A model generated the notes under the pieces. That model did no database searches, was not told the DNA's origin, and was given only the letters and a program-made list of their open reading frames with translations. Of a stretch of DNA of 64,000 bases, positions 1 through 8,988 are shown piece after piece (the stretch's first letter is position 1; each line of letters starts with the position of its first letter). The stretch spans positions 42,593 to 106,592 of the forward strand of contig NZ_MAOI01000064.1 in assembly GCF_001884235.1 (NCBI RefSeq), read 5' to 3'. Source of the DNA: Bacillus paramycoides. Its GTDB lineage: Bacteria > Bacillota > Bacilli > Bacillales > Bacillaceae_G. Both the position numbers and the translations under genes were made by a program.

Positions 1-183
1 CAGCAAGTGGTAGTAGAAGCACAAGTGGAAGAAAAGCCAGTGCAGCAAGTGGTAGTAGAAGCACAAGTGGTAGTAGAAGCACAAGTGGAAGAAAAGCCAA
101 TGCAGCAAGTGGCGGTAGAAGCACAAGTGGAAGAAAAGCCAATGCAGCAAGTAGTGGTAGCTGAACAAGTACAAGAGCCAATT
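1..183 (+). repeat. In-frame 42-bp tandem repeat in the sftA linker
   Basis: Nearly identical 42-bp units encode QQVVVEAQVEEKPM. Unit 1 is 1-42, unit 2 is 43-102 and carries an internal 18-bp duplication, unit 3 is 103-144, and unit 4 (145-183) is diverged. The array probably continues upstream of the window. All length changes are multiples of three, so the frame is kept. Confidence 0.9.
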
Positions 184-1686
184 TCAAGTACGGAAGTACA
201 AGAGAAAGCATATGTTGTAAATCAAAGAGAGAACGATATGCGCAACGTACTACAGACGCCACCGGAATATGAACTTCCGTCATTAACGTTGTTGTCGATT
301 CCACAGCAGGCAGCGTTAGATAATACAGAGTGGCTAGAAGAACAGGAAGAATTATTAAATACGACATTTAATAATTTCCATGTTGGAGCACATGTTATTA
401 ATGTGTCACAAGGGCCGGCAGTAACTCGTTTTGAAGTACAACCAGACCCAGGTGTGAAAGTAAATAAAATTACAAATTTAAGTGATGATATTAAATTAAG
501 TTTAGCTGCGAAAGATATTCGAATTGAAGCGCCAATTCCAGGGAAGAGTGCCATTGGAATTGAAGTTCCGAACAAGGAAAGTAAGCCAGTATTCCTTCGT
601 GAAATTTTAAGGAGTCCTGTATTTACAAAGAGTGAATCACCGCTTACAGTTGCGCTTGGACTTGATATTTCAGGTGATCCAATTGTAACGGATATTCGAA
701 AAATGCCACATGGACTTATTGCAGGCGCAACTGGTTCAGGGAAAAGTGTGTGCATTAACGCAATTTTAACGAGTATTTTATATAAAGCGAAGCCGCATGA
801 AGTGAAGTTGATACTAATTGATCCGAAGATGGTTGAGCTTGCACCATATAATTCTGTTCCACATCTTGTAGCACCTGTTATTACTGACGTAAAAGCAGCT
901 ACAGCTGCGTTAAAGTGGGCGGTTGAAGAGATGGAACGCCGTTATGAATTGTTTGCGCATGCTGGTGCTCGTGATTTAACTCGTTACAATACGATTGTAA
1001 GTGAGAGAGAAATTCCGGGTGAGACATTACCTTATATTGTTATCGTCATTGACGAGTTAGCGGACTTAATGATGGTTGCCCCTGGTGATGTTGAGGAAGC
1101 AATTTGTCGTATTGCACAAAAAGCTCGTGCTTGTGGAATTCATCTATTAGTTGCGACGCAGCGTCCATCTGTAGACGTTATTACAGGTTTAATTAAATCA
1201 AACATTCCAACGCGTATCGCATTTACAGTATCGTCTCAAGTTGATTCGCGTACGATTATCGATATTGGGGGCGCGGAGAAATTACTTGGCCGTGGTGATA
1301 TGCTATTTTTAGGAAACGGCACGTCTAAACCAGTTCGTGTACAAGGCGTATACGTATCGGATGATGAGATTGAAAAAACAGTTGACCATGTGAAAAAGCA
1401 AATGAAGCCGAACTACTTATTTAAGCAAGAGGATTTATTAGCAAAATCAGAGCAGAGTGAGTCTGAAGATGAACTATTTTTTGATGCATGTCAATTTGTT
1501 GTAGAGCAAGGGGGAGCGTCCACATCTTCTGTACAGAGAAAATTCCGTATCGGTTATAATCGCGCGGCACGTCTAATTGAAGAGATGGAATCGCAAGGGA
1601 TTATTTCTGAAGCAAGAGGAACGAAACCGAGAGATGTCCTTATTTCCGAGGATGAATTTGCTGCTATGCAGGAAACGAATGTATAG
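1..1686 (+). CDS. sftA: SftA, FtsK/SpoIIIE-family DNA translocase (5' end outside window)
   Basis: DNA-pumping ATPase of the FtsK/SpoIIIE/SftA family; in B. subtilis SftA clears DNA from the closing septum. The reading frame is open from base 1, so the gene starts upstream of the window. Visible order: a repetitive Glu/Val/Gln-rich linker (bases 1-186), then the motor with a Walker A motif (GATGSGKSV, about residue 240 of the visible part) and a Walker B motif (IVIVIDELADLM, about residue 345), then a C-terminal winged-helix gamma domain (SSVQRKFRIGYNRAARLIEEM) that reads sequence polarity. No FtsK-like membrane helices are visible, which fits the soluble SftA rather than SpoIIIE; the missing N-terminus prevents certainty. 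Confidence 0.9.
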   Translation, partial: QQVVVEAQVEEKPVQQVVVEAQVVVEAQVEEKPMQQVAVEAQVEEKPMQQVVVAEQVQEPISSTEVQEKAYVVNQRENDMRNVLQTPPEYELPSLTLLSIPQQAALDNTEWLEEQEELLNTTFNNFHVGAHVINVSQGPAVTRFEVQPDPGVKVNKITNLSDDIKLSLAAKDIRIEAPIPGKSAIGIEVPNKESKPVFLREILRSPVFTKSESPLTVALGLDISGDPIVTDIRKMPHGLIAGATGSGKSVCINAILTSILYKAKPHEVKLILIDPKMVELAPYNSVPHLVAPVITDVKAATAALKWAVEEMERRYELFAHAGARDLTRYNTIVSEREIPGETLPYIVIVIDELADLMMVAPGDVEEAICRIAQKARACGIHLLVATQRPSVDVITGLIKSNIPTRIAFTVSSQVDSRTIIDIGGAEKLLGRGDMLFLGNGTSKPVRVQGVYVSDDEIEKTVDHVKKQMKPNYLFKQEDLLAKSEQSESEDELFFDACQFVVEQGGASTSSVQRKFRIGYNRAARLIEEMESQGIISEARGTKPRDVLISEDEFAAMQETNV

Positions 1687-1747
1687 TACGCGGTTTTGCT
1701 GTATACTAAGAGAAAATGTTGGATAGTAAAGTAGGGAGTAAAGCGAC

Positions 1748-2866
1748 ATGAAAGAAATTGAATTAAAATTAAAAGGTGAAATAAATCGACTAACAAATAA
1801 AACATTTAAATTTGATGAACGTGTTGGAGACGGTTGGTTCTCTGCCGTTTACTTTTTAAAAACTAGAGAAATCATTGAAGAATTTCGCCCAAAAAGTGTT
1901 GTAACAATGCAATTTTTCCAAAAAGAACATGCAGTTCTTTGCGGAACAGATGAGGTAATTGCATTGCTACAAACATTCGCCAAAAATCCTGAGGAATTAG
2001 AAATCCATTCTTTAAAGGATGGCGATAATATTAGTCCATTTGAAACGGTTTTAACAATTCATGGTCCTTATGAATACTTCGGCTTTTTAGAAGGTGTAAT
2101 TGATGGGATTTTAGCTCGTCGTACATCAGTTGCGACAAACGTATATAACGTTGTCCAAGCTGCACGTAGCGTAGACAAAGAAAAACCGGTTATTTTCATG
2201 GGAGATCGTGATGATCATTATACGCAACAAGCTGGTGACGGTTATGCGGCATACATCGGAGGTATGAGCGCACAAGCGACGCATGCAATGAATGAATGGT
2301 GGGGCAGAAGTGGTATGGGGACGATGCCTCACGCATTAATTCAAATGTTTAATGGTGATGTTGTTGAAGCTGCAAAAGCATATCATAAAAAATTCCCAGA
2401 GGATGAATTAGTCGTATTAATTGATTACAACAATGATGTCATTACAGATGCACTTCGTGTAGCGCGTGAATTTGGATCAATATTAAAAGGTGTACGTGTC
2501 GATACGTCTCGTACAATGATTGATCAATACTTCATTCGTCACCCAGAAGTACTTGGAACATTTGATCCTCGTGGTGTAAATCCATCGCTTGTATTTGCAC
2601 TTCGTAAGGCTCTTGATGAGGAAGGGTTCCAACATGTAGATATCGTTGTAACTGGTGGATTTGATGAGAAGCGTATTCGTGAATTTGAAGCTCAAAATGT
2701 TCCTGTCGATATATACGGAGTAGGAAGCAGCTTATTAAAAATGAATATTGGTTTTACTGGTGATAACGTAGAATTAAATGGAAAACCAGAAGCAAAAGCT
2801 GGTCGAAAATACCGTCCAAACCCACGTCTAGAGCGTGTTCAATTAGAAACAAAAAAAGATATGTAA
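1748..2866 (+). CDS. Nicotinate phosphoribosyltransferase family protein
   Basis: Predicted to join nicotinate (or a related base) to PRPP as the first step of NAD salvage. The 372-residue protein has the conserved family blocks: a FMGDRDDHY segment near residue 150, a GGMSAQATHAMN segment near 175, a GTMPHALIQ block near 195, and a C-terminal VTGGFDEKRI followed by GVGSSLL phosphate-binding region. The ATG is preceded by a GGGAG ribosome site. It is in the shorter family class, so substrate assignment is by family only. It lies 61 bp after sftA and ends at a strong terminator. Confidence 0.8.
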   Translation: MKEIELKLKGEINRLTNKTFKFDERVGDGWFSAVYFLKTREIIEEFRPKSVVTMQFFQKEHAVLCGTDEVIALLQTFAKNPEELEIHSLKDGDNISPFETVLTIHGPYEYFGFLEGVIDGILARRTSVATNVYNVVQAARSVDKEKPVIFMGDRDDHYTQQAGDGYAAYIGGMSAQATHAMNEWWGRSGMGTMPHALIQMFNGDVVEAAKAYHKKFPEDELVVLIDYNNDVITDALRVAREFGSILKGVRVDTSRTMIDQYFIRHPEVLGTFDPRGVNPSLVFALRKALDEEGFQHVDIVVTGGFDEKRIREFEAQNVPVDIYGVGSSLLKMNIGFTGDNVELNGKPEAKAGRKYRPNPRLERVQLETKKDM

Positions 2867-2872
2867 AAGCGA

Positions 2873-2908
2873 GAAAAACTGATAGGTGATTGACCCTATC
2901 AGTTTTTC
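2873..2908 (+). terminator. Terminator after the phosphoribosyltransferase gene
   Basis: Perfect 14-bp inverted repeat (GAAAAACTGATAGG and its complement) with an 8-nt loop, ending in a T-run; it could work in both directions. Confidence 0.85.
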
Positions 2909-2939
2909 TGTTATCATAGTATAGCGGCTTGTTTTTTGC

Positions 2940-2945
2940 TATAAT
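2940..2945 (+). promoter_or_regulatory. Candidate -10 box upstream of murC
   Basis: A perfect TATAAT lies about 170 bp before the murC start. No clear -35 was identified. It would give murC a leader of about 165 nt. Confidence 0.4.
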
Positions 2946-3116
2946 AAATGTGTTATGGACATAAAAGAAGTACGTACGAGTTTATCCTGATAGGTGAAGG
3001 TAAAAAGAAATTCACTGCATCAGAAATGTATGATGATTACCAAAATAAGAAAAGATTCATATACTGTCTTATAGATAGGCCGTTGTATTAGTTCGAAATG
3101 TTGGAGGTTCTTTAAG

Positions 3117-4427
3117 ATGACAGTTTACCATTTTGTAGGAATTAAAGGAACAGGAATGAGTTCATTAGCGCAAATTCTTCATGACATGAAGCATACTGTT
3201 CAAGGGTCTGATTATGAAAAGCGTTTCTTTACACAAACAGCATTGGAAAAGCGTGGTATTTCCATCCTTCCTTTTGATAAAAATAATATTAAAGAAGGAC
3301 AAGTGATTATCGCAGGAAATGCATTTCCAGATACGCATGAAGAAATCGTAGCAGCGAAAGAATTAAATATCCCAGTACACCGTTACCACCATTTTTTAGG
3401 TGACCTTATGAACAAATATACAAGTGTTGCTGTAACTGGTGCACATGGAAAAACATCAACAACTGGTTTGTTAGCCCATGTAATGCAAGGTGCACACCCA
3501 ACATCATACCTTATTGGAGATGGAACTGGGCATGGGGTAGAAAATAGTAAGTATTTTGTATTTGAAGCTTGTGAGTATCGTCGTCATTTCTTGTCTTACT
3601 ATCCAGACTATGCAATTATGACAAATATCGATTTCGATCATCCAGATTATTTTGCAGACATCAATGATGTATTTAGTGCATTCAAAGAGATGGCATTGCA
3701 AGTGAAAAAAGGTATTATTGCATGTGGTGATGATGAAGAACTTCAAAAAATTCAAGCAAAAGTACCTGTTATTTTCTATGGATTTGGAGAAGATAATGAT
3801 TTCCAAGCACGTAACATCCAAAAGAGAACTGATGGTACTATATTCGATGTATTCGTTCGTAATACGTATTATGACACGTTCAAAATTACAGGATACGGCG
3901 ATCACAGCGTATTAAATGCATTAGCAGTTATCGCGCTTTGCCATTATGAAAACGTTGATGTAGAAGCAGTAAAACATCAATTAACAACTTTTGAAGGTGT
4001 AAAACGTCGCTTTAATGAAAAGCCGATGGGAGAGCAAGTTATCATTGATGACTATGCACACCATCCGACAGAAATTAATGCAACGATTGAAGCAGCTCGT
4101 CAAAAACATCCAGAGCGTGAAGTTGTCGCTGTATTCCAGCCACATACATTCTCACGTACAGAGAAATTCTTAGATGAGTTCGCAGAAAGCCTAAGCAAAG
4201 CTGACCAAGTATACTTATGTGATATTTTCGGCTCAGCACGTGAAAACAAAGGTGAATTAACAATTGAAGATCTGCAAAAACGTATCGATGGTGCAGAGCT
4301 AATTACAGATACAACAACAGAGGTATTAAAGAAACATAAAAACGGCGTTCTTATTTTCATGGGCGCAGGTGACATCCAAAAATTCGAAGCAGCTTACGTA
4401 AAAGAAGTTCAAGTTGCAGAGAAGTAA
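3117..4427 (+). CDS. murC: UDP-N-acetylmuramate--L-alanine ligase MurC
   Basis: Cytoplasmic ligase that adds L-alanine to UDP-N-acetylmuramic acid using ATP, the first amino acid of the peptidoglycan stem peptide. The 436-residue protein starts with the Rossmann-like [15 protein letters not shown], has the Mur-ligase ATP loop [10 protein letters not shown] near residue 108, the [10 protein letters not shown] block near 150, and the [10 protein letters not shown] domain-3 motif near 300. The ATG is 9 nt after a TTGGAGGT ribosome site. The length matches Bacillus MurC. Confidence 0.97.
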   Translation: MTVYHFVGIKGTGMSSLAQILHDMKHTVQGSDYEKRFFTQTALEKRGISILPFDKNNIKEGQVIIAGNAFPDTHEEIVAAKELNIPVHRYHHFLGDLMNKYTSVAVTGAHGKTSTTGLLAHVMQGAHPTSYLIGDGTGHGVENSKYFVFEACEYRRHFLSYYPDYAIMTNIDFDHPDYFADINDVFSAFKEMALQVKKGIIACGDDEELQKIQAKVPVIFYGFGEDNDFQARNIQKRTDGTIFDVFVRNTYYDTFKITGYGDHSVLNALAVIALCHYENVDVEAVKHQLTTFEGVKRRFNEKPMGEQVIIDDYAHHPTEINATIEAARQKHPEREVVAVFQPHTFSRTEKFLDEFAESLSKADQVYLCDIFGSARENKGELTIEDLQKRIDGAELITDTTTEVLKKHKNGVLIFMGAGDIQKFEAAYVKEVQVAEK

Positions 4428-4428
4428 G

Positions 4429-4464
4429 AAAAAAGACGCATAGCTGAGCTGTGCGTCTTTTTTT
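4429..4464 (+). terminator. murC terminator
   Basis: AAAGACGCA and TGCGTCTTT arms followed by a run of T. Confidence 0.9.
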
Positions 4465-4477
4465 GTTGTGTACGATT

Positions 4478-4638
4478 TTTATCCCGCTATTTGCGAGCAG
4501 TAAGACTCCCACCTCAAAATTCGGCTGTAAAGCAAAGGAGTTAGGTGGGAGATCAACTGCCCGTAAAAGCCCGATTGGTGTGGGCTAATAATCAGTGGGG
4601 GATGAACAAAACCCCCACTGATTAAAATTTCACTTTAT
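4478..4638 (+). repeat. bcr1-like interspersed repeat with TTTAT target duplication
   Basis: A 151-bp element (4483-4633) is bracketed by TTTAT at 4478-4482 and 4634-4638. It holds two clear hairpins: an outer CTCCCACCT...AGGTGGGAG arm pair and an ATCAGTGGGGG...CCCCCACTGAT arm pair. Size and flanking TTTAT match what is known of the B. cereus-group bcr1 element; family membership is inferred, not searched. Shortened relatives are at 35797-35880 and 41131-41217. It ends 3 bp before the -35 box of the next promoter. Confidence 0.75.
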
Positions 4639-4641
4639 GTA

Positions 4642-4672
4642 TTGACCTAGAGTCAACTCTAGGTTGTAAGAT
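4642..4672 (+). promoter_or_regulatory. MerR-type promoter/operator with 19-bp spacer
   Basis: -35 TTGACC (4642-4647) and -10 TAAGAT (4667-4672) are separated by 19 bp instead of 17. The spacer region carries the dyad CCTAGAGT-CA-ACTCTAGG (4646-4663). This is the classic layout in which a MerR-family activator twists the operator to let RNA polymerase open the promoter. It points to autoregulation of the MerR gene starting at 4701 and control of the transporter after it. Confidence 0.85.
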
Positions 4673-4700
4673 GAAAATGTAAAAACAAGGGGGAGAGAAC

Positions 4701-5114
4701 ATGTATAAAATCAGTGAAGTAGCAGAGTTAACGGGGATGGGTATTCACACTTTGCGCTATTATGAGAAATTAGGTTTATTACCACCACCAACGCGAAATA
4801 GTGGTATTCGGCAGTATACAGAAGGTGATGTGCGGCTATTAAAATTTTTATATTCATTAAAGCAAACTGGAATGTCATTAGAAGAGATGGCTGAGTTTGC
4901 AAGTGATGGATGCATTATAGAGGAAATCAAACAGCGGAAAGAGGAAGTACCTACGAAAGTAAAAAAGAGAATTTCAATTTTAACAACTCACTTAGAGCGG
5001 TTAAAAGAACAACAGGAGCAATTGCAAAAAGTAGTTCAGTTAACAGAGGAGAAATTAGAAATTTATTACGGTTTTCTAGAGGGAAAAGACTCGGAGGCCG
5101 ACAATGAAGAATAA
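4701..5114 (+). CDS. MerR family transcriptional regulator
   Basis: 137 residues with an N-terminal MerR winged helix (YKISEVAELTGMGIHTLRYYEKLGLL, a segment starting at residue 2), a second wing (GIRQYTEGDVRLLKFL), a long coiled-coil dimerisation helix (residues 75-120) and almost no effector domain. A GGGGGAG ribosome site precedes the ATG. The gene overlaps the next by 11 bp, so it very probably controls that transporter through the 19-bp-spacer operator upstream. There is no Cys cluster typical of metal sensors, so the inducer cannot be inferred. Confidence 0.9.
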   Translation: MYKISEVAELTGMGIHTLRYYEKLGLLPPPTRNSGIRQYTEGDVRLLKFLYSLKQTGMSLEEMAEFASDGCIIEEIKQRKEEVPTKVKKRISILTTHLERLKEQQEQLQKVVQLTEEKLEIYYGFLEGKDSEADNEE

Positions 5115-6009
5115 AGTATATGCTCAGTTATTAGGATTTTCCATATTTACTGGTGGGACATTTAATGCTTCGAAATATGCGGTGCAATATTTCGAAGCGA
5201 TTCATATAGCGGCATGGCGTTTTGGGATTGCTGCACTTGTGATGTTATGTCTTTTAAAAATACGAAAAGATTTTAAAGTGGAAGTATGGAGGCAGAATAG
5301 GGTTTATTACCTTTTGCTTGGTATAGTTGGTGTATTCGGTTTTAACTTCTTTTTCTTTTTAGGAATGAAACATACAGAAGCTATTAATGGAGCGCTTATT
5401 ATGGCGACAAATCCACTTGTTACGACATTATTAGGAAGTGTAATTTTACGAGAGAAAATAGTGAAGCACCAAGCGATTGGAATGTTACTTGCACTACTTG
5501 GTGTTGTTTTTGTCCTTACACAAGGTTCGTTTGCAATACTACAAAATTTATCGTTTTCAAAAGGTGATTTATATATTTTATTAGGGAATATTTGCTGGGC
5601 ACTATACGGCGTATTAAGTAGAAGATTTATTAAGACGGGTAGTCCAATACAAACGACGACATATACGATGACTATTGGGGCACTTGCTCTTATTATGATA
5701 TCTTTCACGCAAAAGAGTGTAGTACCAGTGTTAGAAATTCCTCTATTAGCTTGGATATCTATCATCTTTATGGCAATTGGAATGAGTGTGCTTGGTTACT
5801 TATGGTGGAATAATGGAATCGCTCAAATTGGTGCAGCGAGAACATCTTTATTTTTTAATTTAGTGCCTGTTGTTACTATGATTATTTCTTTTGTAGAAGG
5901 AATAAATATAACAGCCGTACAATGTATAGGGATAATATTAGTTATTACGGGAGTAGTGTATTCTTCCGGTTTTATACAAATAAAACCAAAAGAAAGTGTG
6001 AATATTTAA
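5104..6009 (+). CDS. EamA/DMT-family membrane transporter
   Basis: 301 residues forming about ten hydrophobic helices in two EamA repeats (roughly residues 5-135 and 150-290), the drug/metabolite exporter fold. The start overlaps the end of the MerR gene by 11 bp, with the ribosome site CGGAGG inside that gene, so the two are translationally coupled. Substrate unknown; an exporter induced through the MerR partner is the simplest reading. Confidence 0.88.
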   Translation: MKNKVYAQLLGFSIFTGGTFNASKYAVQYFEAIHIAAWRFGIAALVMLCLLKIRKDFKVEVWRQNRVYYLLLGIVGVFGFNFFFFLGMKHTEAINGALIMATNPLVTTLLGSVILREKIVKHQAIGMLLALLGVVFVLTQGSFAILQNLSFSKGDLYILLGNICWALYGVLSRRFIKTGSPIQTTTYTMTIGALALIMISFTQKSVVPVLEIPLLAWISIIFMAIGMSVLGYLWWNNGIAQIGAARTSLFFNLVPVVTMIISFVEGINITAVQCIGIILVITGVVYSSGFIQIKPKESVNI

Positions 6010-6065
6010 CATTTTTTATTTAAAGATGTTAGAATAATAAGAAAAATAAAAAGGGGCTAAAAAAC

Positions 6066-6614
6066 ATGTTCACACTCAGAGTAGATGACGAAATTGAACT
6101 ACAATTATTAGAGAAGTATCATAAAGAGGAATTATATCAATTAATAGATCAAAACCGTAACCATTTAAGAAGATGGCTCCCTTGGGTAGATGGGACAAAA
6201 TCTGCTGATGCTTATGATGAGATTTTTCCGATGTGGTTAAAGAAATTTGCAGAGGGAGACGGTTTTGAAAGTGGTATCCGTTATAAAGGAAAGCTTGTTG
6301 GAATGGTAGGCATTCATCCGGTGAGCTGGGGAAAGAAAGCGGCGAGTCTTGGATATTATCTTGCAGAAGATGCTGGCGGAAAAGGTGTTATGACGCTTAG
6401 TGTGAAGGCTGTGCTTCATTATGCATTTGAAAATTTGAAACTGAATAAAATTGAAATTCGGTGCGGTGTTGAAAATGCGAAAAGCCGCGCAATTCCAGAA
6501 CGTTTAGGTTTTAAGTTAGATGGTATTTTAAGAGATGAAGAATGGCTGTATGATCATTTTCAGGATATTGCTGTGTATAGTTTACTAGCTTCGGAATGGA
6601 AGGAGATTCGATGA
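6066..6614 (+). CDS. GNAT N-acetyltransferase, RimJ/RimL-like
   Basis: 182 residues with the RimL/YdaF-type layout: an N-terminal HLRRWLPWVD block (about residues 32-41), an acetyl-CoA strand LGYYLAEDAGGKGVMT near residue 98, and a conserved ENAKSRAIPERLGF segment near 138. Probably acetylates a protein N-terminus or a small amine; the substrate is unknown. Its stop codon overlaps the next GNAT start (ATGA), so the two are coupled. Confidence 0.85.
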   Translation: MFTLRVDDEIELQLLEKYHKEELYQLIDQNRNHLRRWLPWVDGTKSADAYDEIFPMWLKKFAEGDGFESGIRYKGKLVGMVGIHPVSWGKKAASLGYYLAEDAGGKGVMTLSVKAVLHYAFENLKLNKIEIRCGVENAKSRAIPERLGFKLDGILRDEEWLYDHFQDIAVYSLLASEWKEIR

Positions 6615-7102
6615 ACGAGAAAGTTTTCATTGTGCCATATGAAAGTAAGTTTCAAGATGAAGTAGTAGATCTCATTGTTCATATTCAGCAAAAAGAATAC
6701 AATGTCCCCATTACGAAAGAAGAGCAGCCTGACTTACTAGAAATAGAAACGTTCTATCAAAGGAATCACGGAAACTTTTGGGTGGCAACTTATGATGGGA
6801 AAGTAGTTGGAACGATAGCTTTATTAGATATTGAGAATCATCAAGTAGCGCTAAGGAAAATGTTTGTGAAGAAAGAGTTCCGCGGAAAAGAATGGGGAGT
6901 ATCACGAATGCTGTTGCAAACAGCGATTTTATGGGCTGAGCATAAAAAGGTAAAAGATATATATTTAGGAACGACAGTGCAATTTTTAGCGGCGCATCGC
7001 TTTTATGAGAAGAATGGGTTCCAAAGTGTGAGTATAGAAGAGTTGCCAAAAAGTTTTCCGGTGCTAGAAGTAGATAAGAAATTTTATAGGTACATCGTTT
7101 AA
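6611..7102 (+). CDS. GNAT N-acetyltransferase
   Basis: 163-residue GNAT protein: FWVATYDGKVVGTIALL, RKMFVKKEFRGKEWGVSRML (acetyl-CoA loop) and AAHRFYEKNGF at the C-terminal end. An upstream in-frame ATG at 6596 exists, but AAGGAG at 6598-6603 fits the ATG at 6611, which also gives a 4-bp ATGA overlap with the preceding gene. Substrate unknown; coupling suggests it works with its neighbour. Confidence 0.85.
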   Translation: MNEKVFIVPYESKFQDEVVDLIVHIQQKEYNVPITKEEQPDLLEIETFYQRNHGNFWVATYDGKVVGTIALLDIENHQVALRKMFVKKEFRGKEWGVSRMLLQTAILWAEHKKVKDIYLGTTVQFLAAHRFYEKNGFQSVSIEELPKSFPVLEVDKKFYRYIV

Positions 7103-7131
7103 AAAGGTCATTCAGAAATGGCCTTTTTTAT
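7103..7131 (+). terminator. Terminator after GNAT pair
   Basis: Short hairpin GGTCATT/AATGGCC followed by six T. Confidence 0.75.
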
Positions 7132-7178
7132 AAACGAAAATGGGAAATATAGTATAATTTAGGTTAGGTGATGTAGGT

Positions 7179-7583
7179 ATGAACTTTCCGATTCAAAGAA
7201 GTAAGTCATCGTTGATTTTCGTTAGTCTCACGTTAGCTTCTATGTTTGTGTATCCACTTGTCATGTTTTTCATAAATAAAGAGCAGTGGATGTCAGTGTT
7301 GATTGGGATGGGTGTATGCTTTATTGTAAATGTACCACTCGTTTGGGAGGTGTTTATTAAAAAACATAAAGTAGAAAATGGTGTATTAAAGTACGGTATT
7401 TTAAATGATGACATTGTATTAAAAGATGTGAGAATTATCCGTCAGGTCGGAAAGTCTCTTGAAATTACGACGAATACATATAAAGTACATATGATTGCGA
7501 TGCCACAAGATATGACACAGTTGTTATTGCTTGTTGAAAAAGAGAATCCAAATGTGAAAATAGATATGTCTGGGAAGAAATAA
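7179..7583 (+). CDS. Small membrane protein with bacterial PH-like domain
   Basis: 134 residues. Two hydrophobic helices (about 11-31 and 38-56) are followed by a beta-rich cytosolic part (residues 60-134; KVENGVLKYGILNDDIVLKDV) that resembles the bacterial PH domains found after paired helices. A GGTGATG ribosome site precedes the ATG. Function unknown. A 16-codon ORF just after it (7595-7645) may be a relic. Confidence 0.65.
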   Translation: MNFPIQRSKSSLIFVSLTLASMFVYPLVMFFINKEQWMSVLIGMGVCFIVNVPLVWEVFIKKHKVENGVLKYGILNDDIVLKDVRIIRQVGKSLEITTNTYKVHMIAMPQDMTQLLLLVEKENPNVKIDMSGKK

Positions 7584-7646
7584 CAAATAAGAAAATGAGT
7601 TTTAAAGTACCAGAAGATGTGGCTAAAAAATTATTAGCGTATTAAT

Positions 7647-7681
7647 AAAAAAGCGCTCGGATAGAATTCCGGGCGCTTTTT
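7647..7681. terminator. Shared bidirectional terminator
   Basis: AAAAAAGCGC...GCGCTTTTT hairpin between two converging genes; A-run and T-run on both sides allow use in both directions. Confidence 0.85.
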
Positions 7682-7685
7682 CATG

Positions 7686-8801
7686 TTATTTTAAGTTCTC
7701 CGGGTTTAAAGCTTCTAACTCAGGTACAACGAAGCGTCCGTCTTTACGGATTAATACGTCGTCGAAGTAAATTTCACCGCCGCCGTATTCAGGGCGTTGA
7801 ATGCATACTAAATCCCAGTGGATGTTAGAATTGTTGCCGTTCCATGCATCATCATAAGCTTGTCCGGGTGTGAAGTGGAAGCTGCCATCGATTTTTTCAT
7901 CGAATAGAATGTCTCCCATTGGATGTAAAATGTATGGGTTTACACCGATTGCGAACTCACCAACGTAGCGTGCGCCTTCGTCTGTATCGAAGATTTTGTT
8001 AATGCGTTCTGAATCGTTTGCAGTTGCTTCAACGATTTGGCCGTTCTCAAACTTAAGTTGTACATTTTCAAATGTATAACCATTATAAGGAGATGGCGTA
8101 TTGTAAGAAACTGTACCGTTAACAGAATCGCGAACTGGCGCAGAGTATACTTCACCATCTGGGATGTTTAAATGACCTGAACATTTAATAGCTGGAATGT
8201 CTTTAATAGAGAATGTTAAGTCAGTTCCAGGTCCAGTTAAGCGAACTTTATCTGTTTTATTCATTAATGCAACAAGGCTATCCATCGCCTTATCCATTTT
8301 TCCGTAATCTAAGTTACATACTTCGAAGTAGAAGTCTTCGAAAGCTTCTGTGCTCATTTTAGCAAGCTGTGCCATAGAAGCATTTGGGTAGCGAAGAACA
8401 ACCCAGCGTGTTTTCGGAACACGAATGTCTCTATGAACTTTTTTACCAACTGTTTGGCCATGAATTTTCATACGTTCACTTGGAACGTCGGCTTGTTCGT
8501 TAATATTATCACCAGAGCGAAGGCCGATGTAAGCATCCATATCTTTCATTACGCTCGCTTCATATGTAGCAATTTGTTCGAAATGTTCTTCAGTAGCACC
8601 CATTAATAAAGAGCGATCTACTGAGTGGTCTTTTAAAGAAACGAATGGGAAACCACCAGCTGCATATGCTTCTTTTACAAGTGCAGTTACAAGTTCTTTT
8701 TGTAAGCCAAAGTTTTCAATTAATACTTTTTCACCTTTTTGTAAGCGAATAGAGTAGTTAATTAAATTGTATGCTAACTTTTCAATGCGTGGATCTTTCA
8801 T
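7686..8801 (-). CDS. M29-family aminopeptidase (AmpS/PepS type)
   Basis: 371-residue cytoplasmic metallopeptidase of the thermophilic aminopeptidase (M29) family, which trims N-terminal residues from peptides. Visible family blocks are a DAYIGLRSGDNINE segment near residue 90, LTGPGTDLTF near 192, GHLNIPDGEVYSAP near 214, and the C-terminal NIHWDLVC and GGGEIYFDDVLI, which carry metal ligands. An AAGGAGGC site sits 6 nt before the ATG. It is a single gene, convergent with the PH-like gene. Confidence 0.9.
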   Translation of the reverse strand: MKDPRIEKLAYNLINYSIRLQKGEKVLIENFGLQKELVTALVKEAYAAGGFPFVSLKDHSVDRSLLMGATEEHFEQIATYEASVMKDMDAYIGLRSGDNINEQADVPSERMKIHGQTVGKKVHRDIRVPKTRWVVLRYPNASMAQLAKMSTEAFEDFYFEVCNLDYGKMDKAMDSLVALMNKTDKVRLTGPGTDLTFSIKDIPAIKCSGHLNIPDGEVYSAPVRDSVNGTVSYNTPSPYNGYTFENVQLKFENGQIVEATANDSERINKIFDTDEGARYVGEFAIGVNPYILHPMGDILFDEKIDGSFHFTPGQAYDDAWNGNNSNIHWDLVCIQRPEYGGGEIYFDDVLIRKDGRFVVPELEALNPENLK

Positions 8802-8988
8802 ATGTAAAGCCTCCTTACTAATTATATATCCTCTCCTATTGTAACCTACTTAGTGGAATTTGTTGAATGATTTATGTTAAAGTTAACGAATAAGTATGAA
8901 AATTCTAATGAAAAGATAGGGATTAGAATGAAACGGAAAATGATTGTATAATAGGAGAAAGTATGAAAAAGATAAAGGAAGTGATGAA

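Noticed and set aside
7595-7645. 16-codon ORF (MSFKVPEDVAKKLLAY) after the PH-like gene
   Set aside because: No convincing ribosome site and too short for a confident call; may be a relic.
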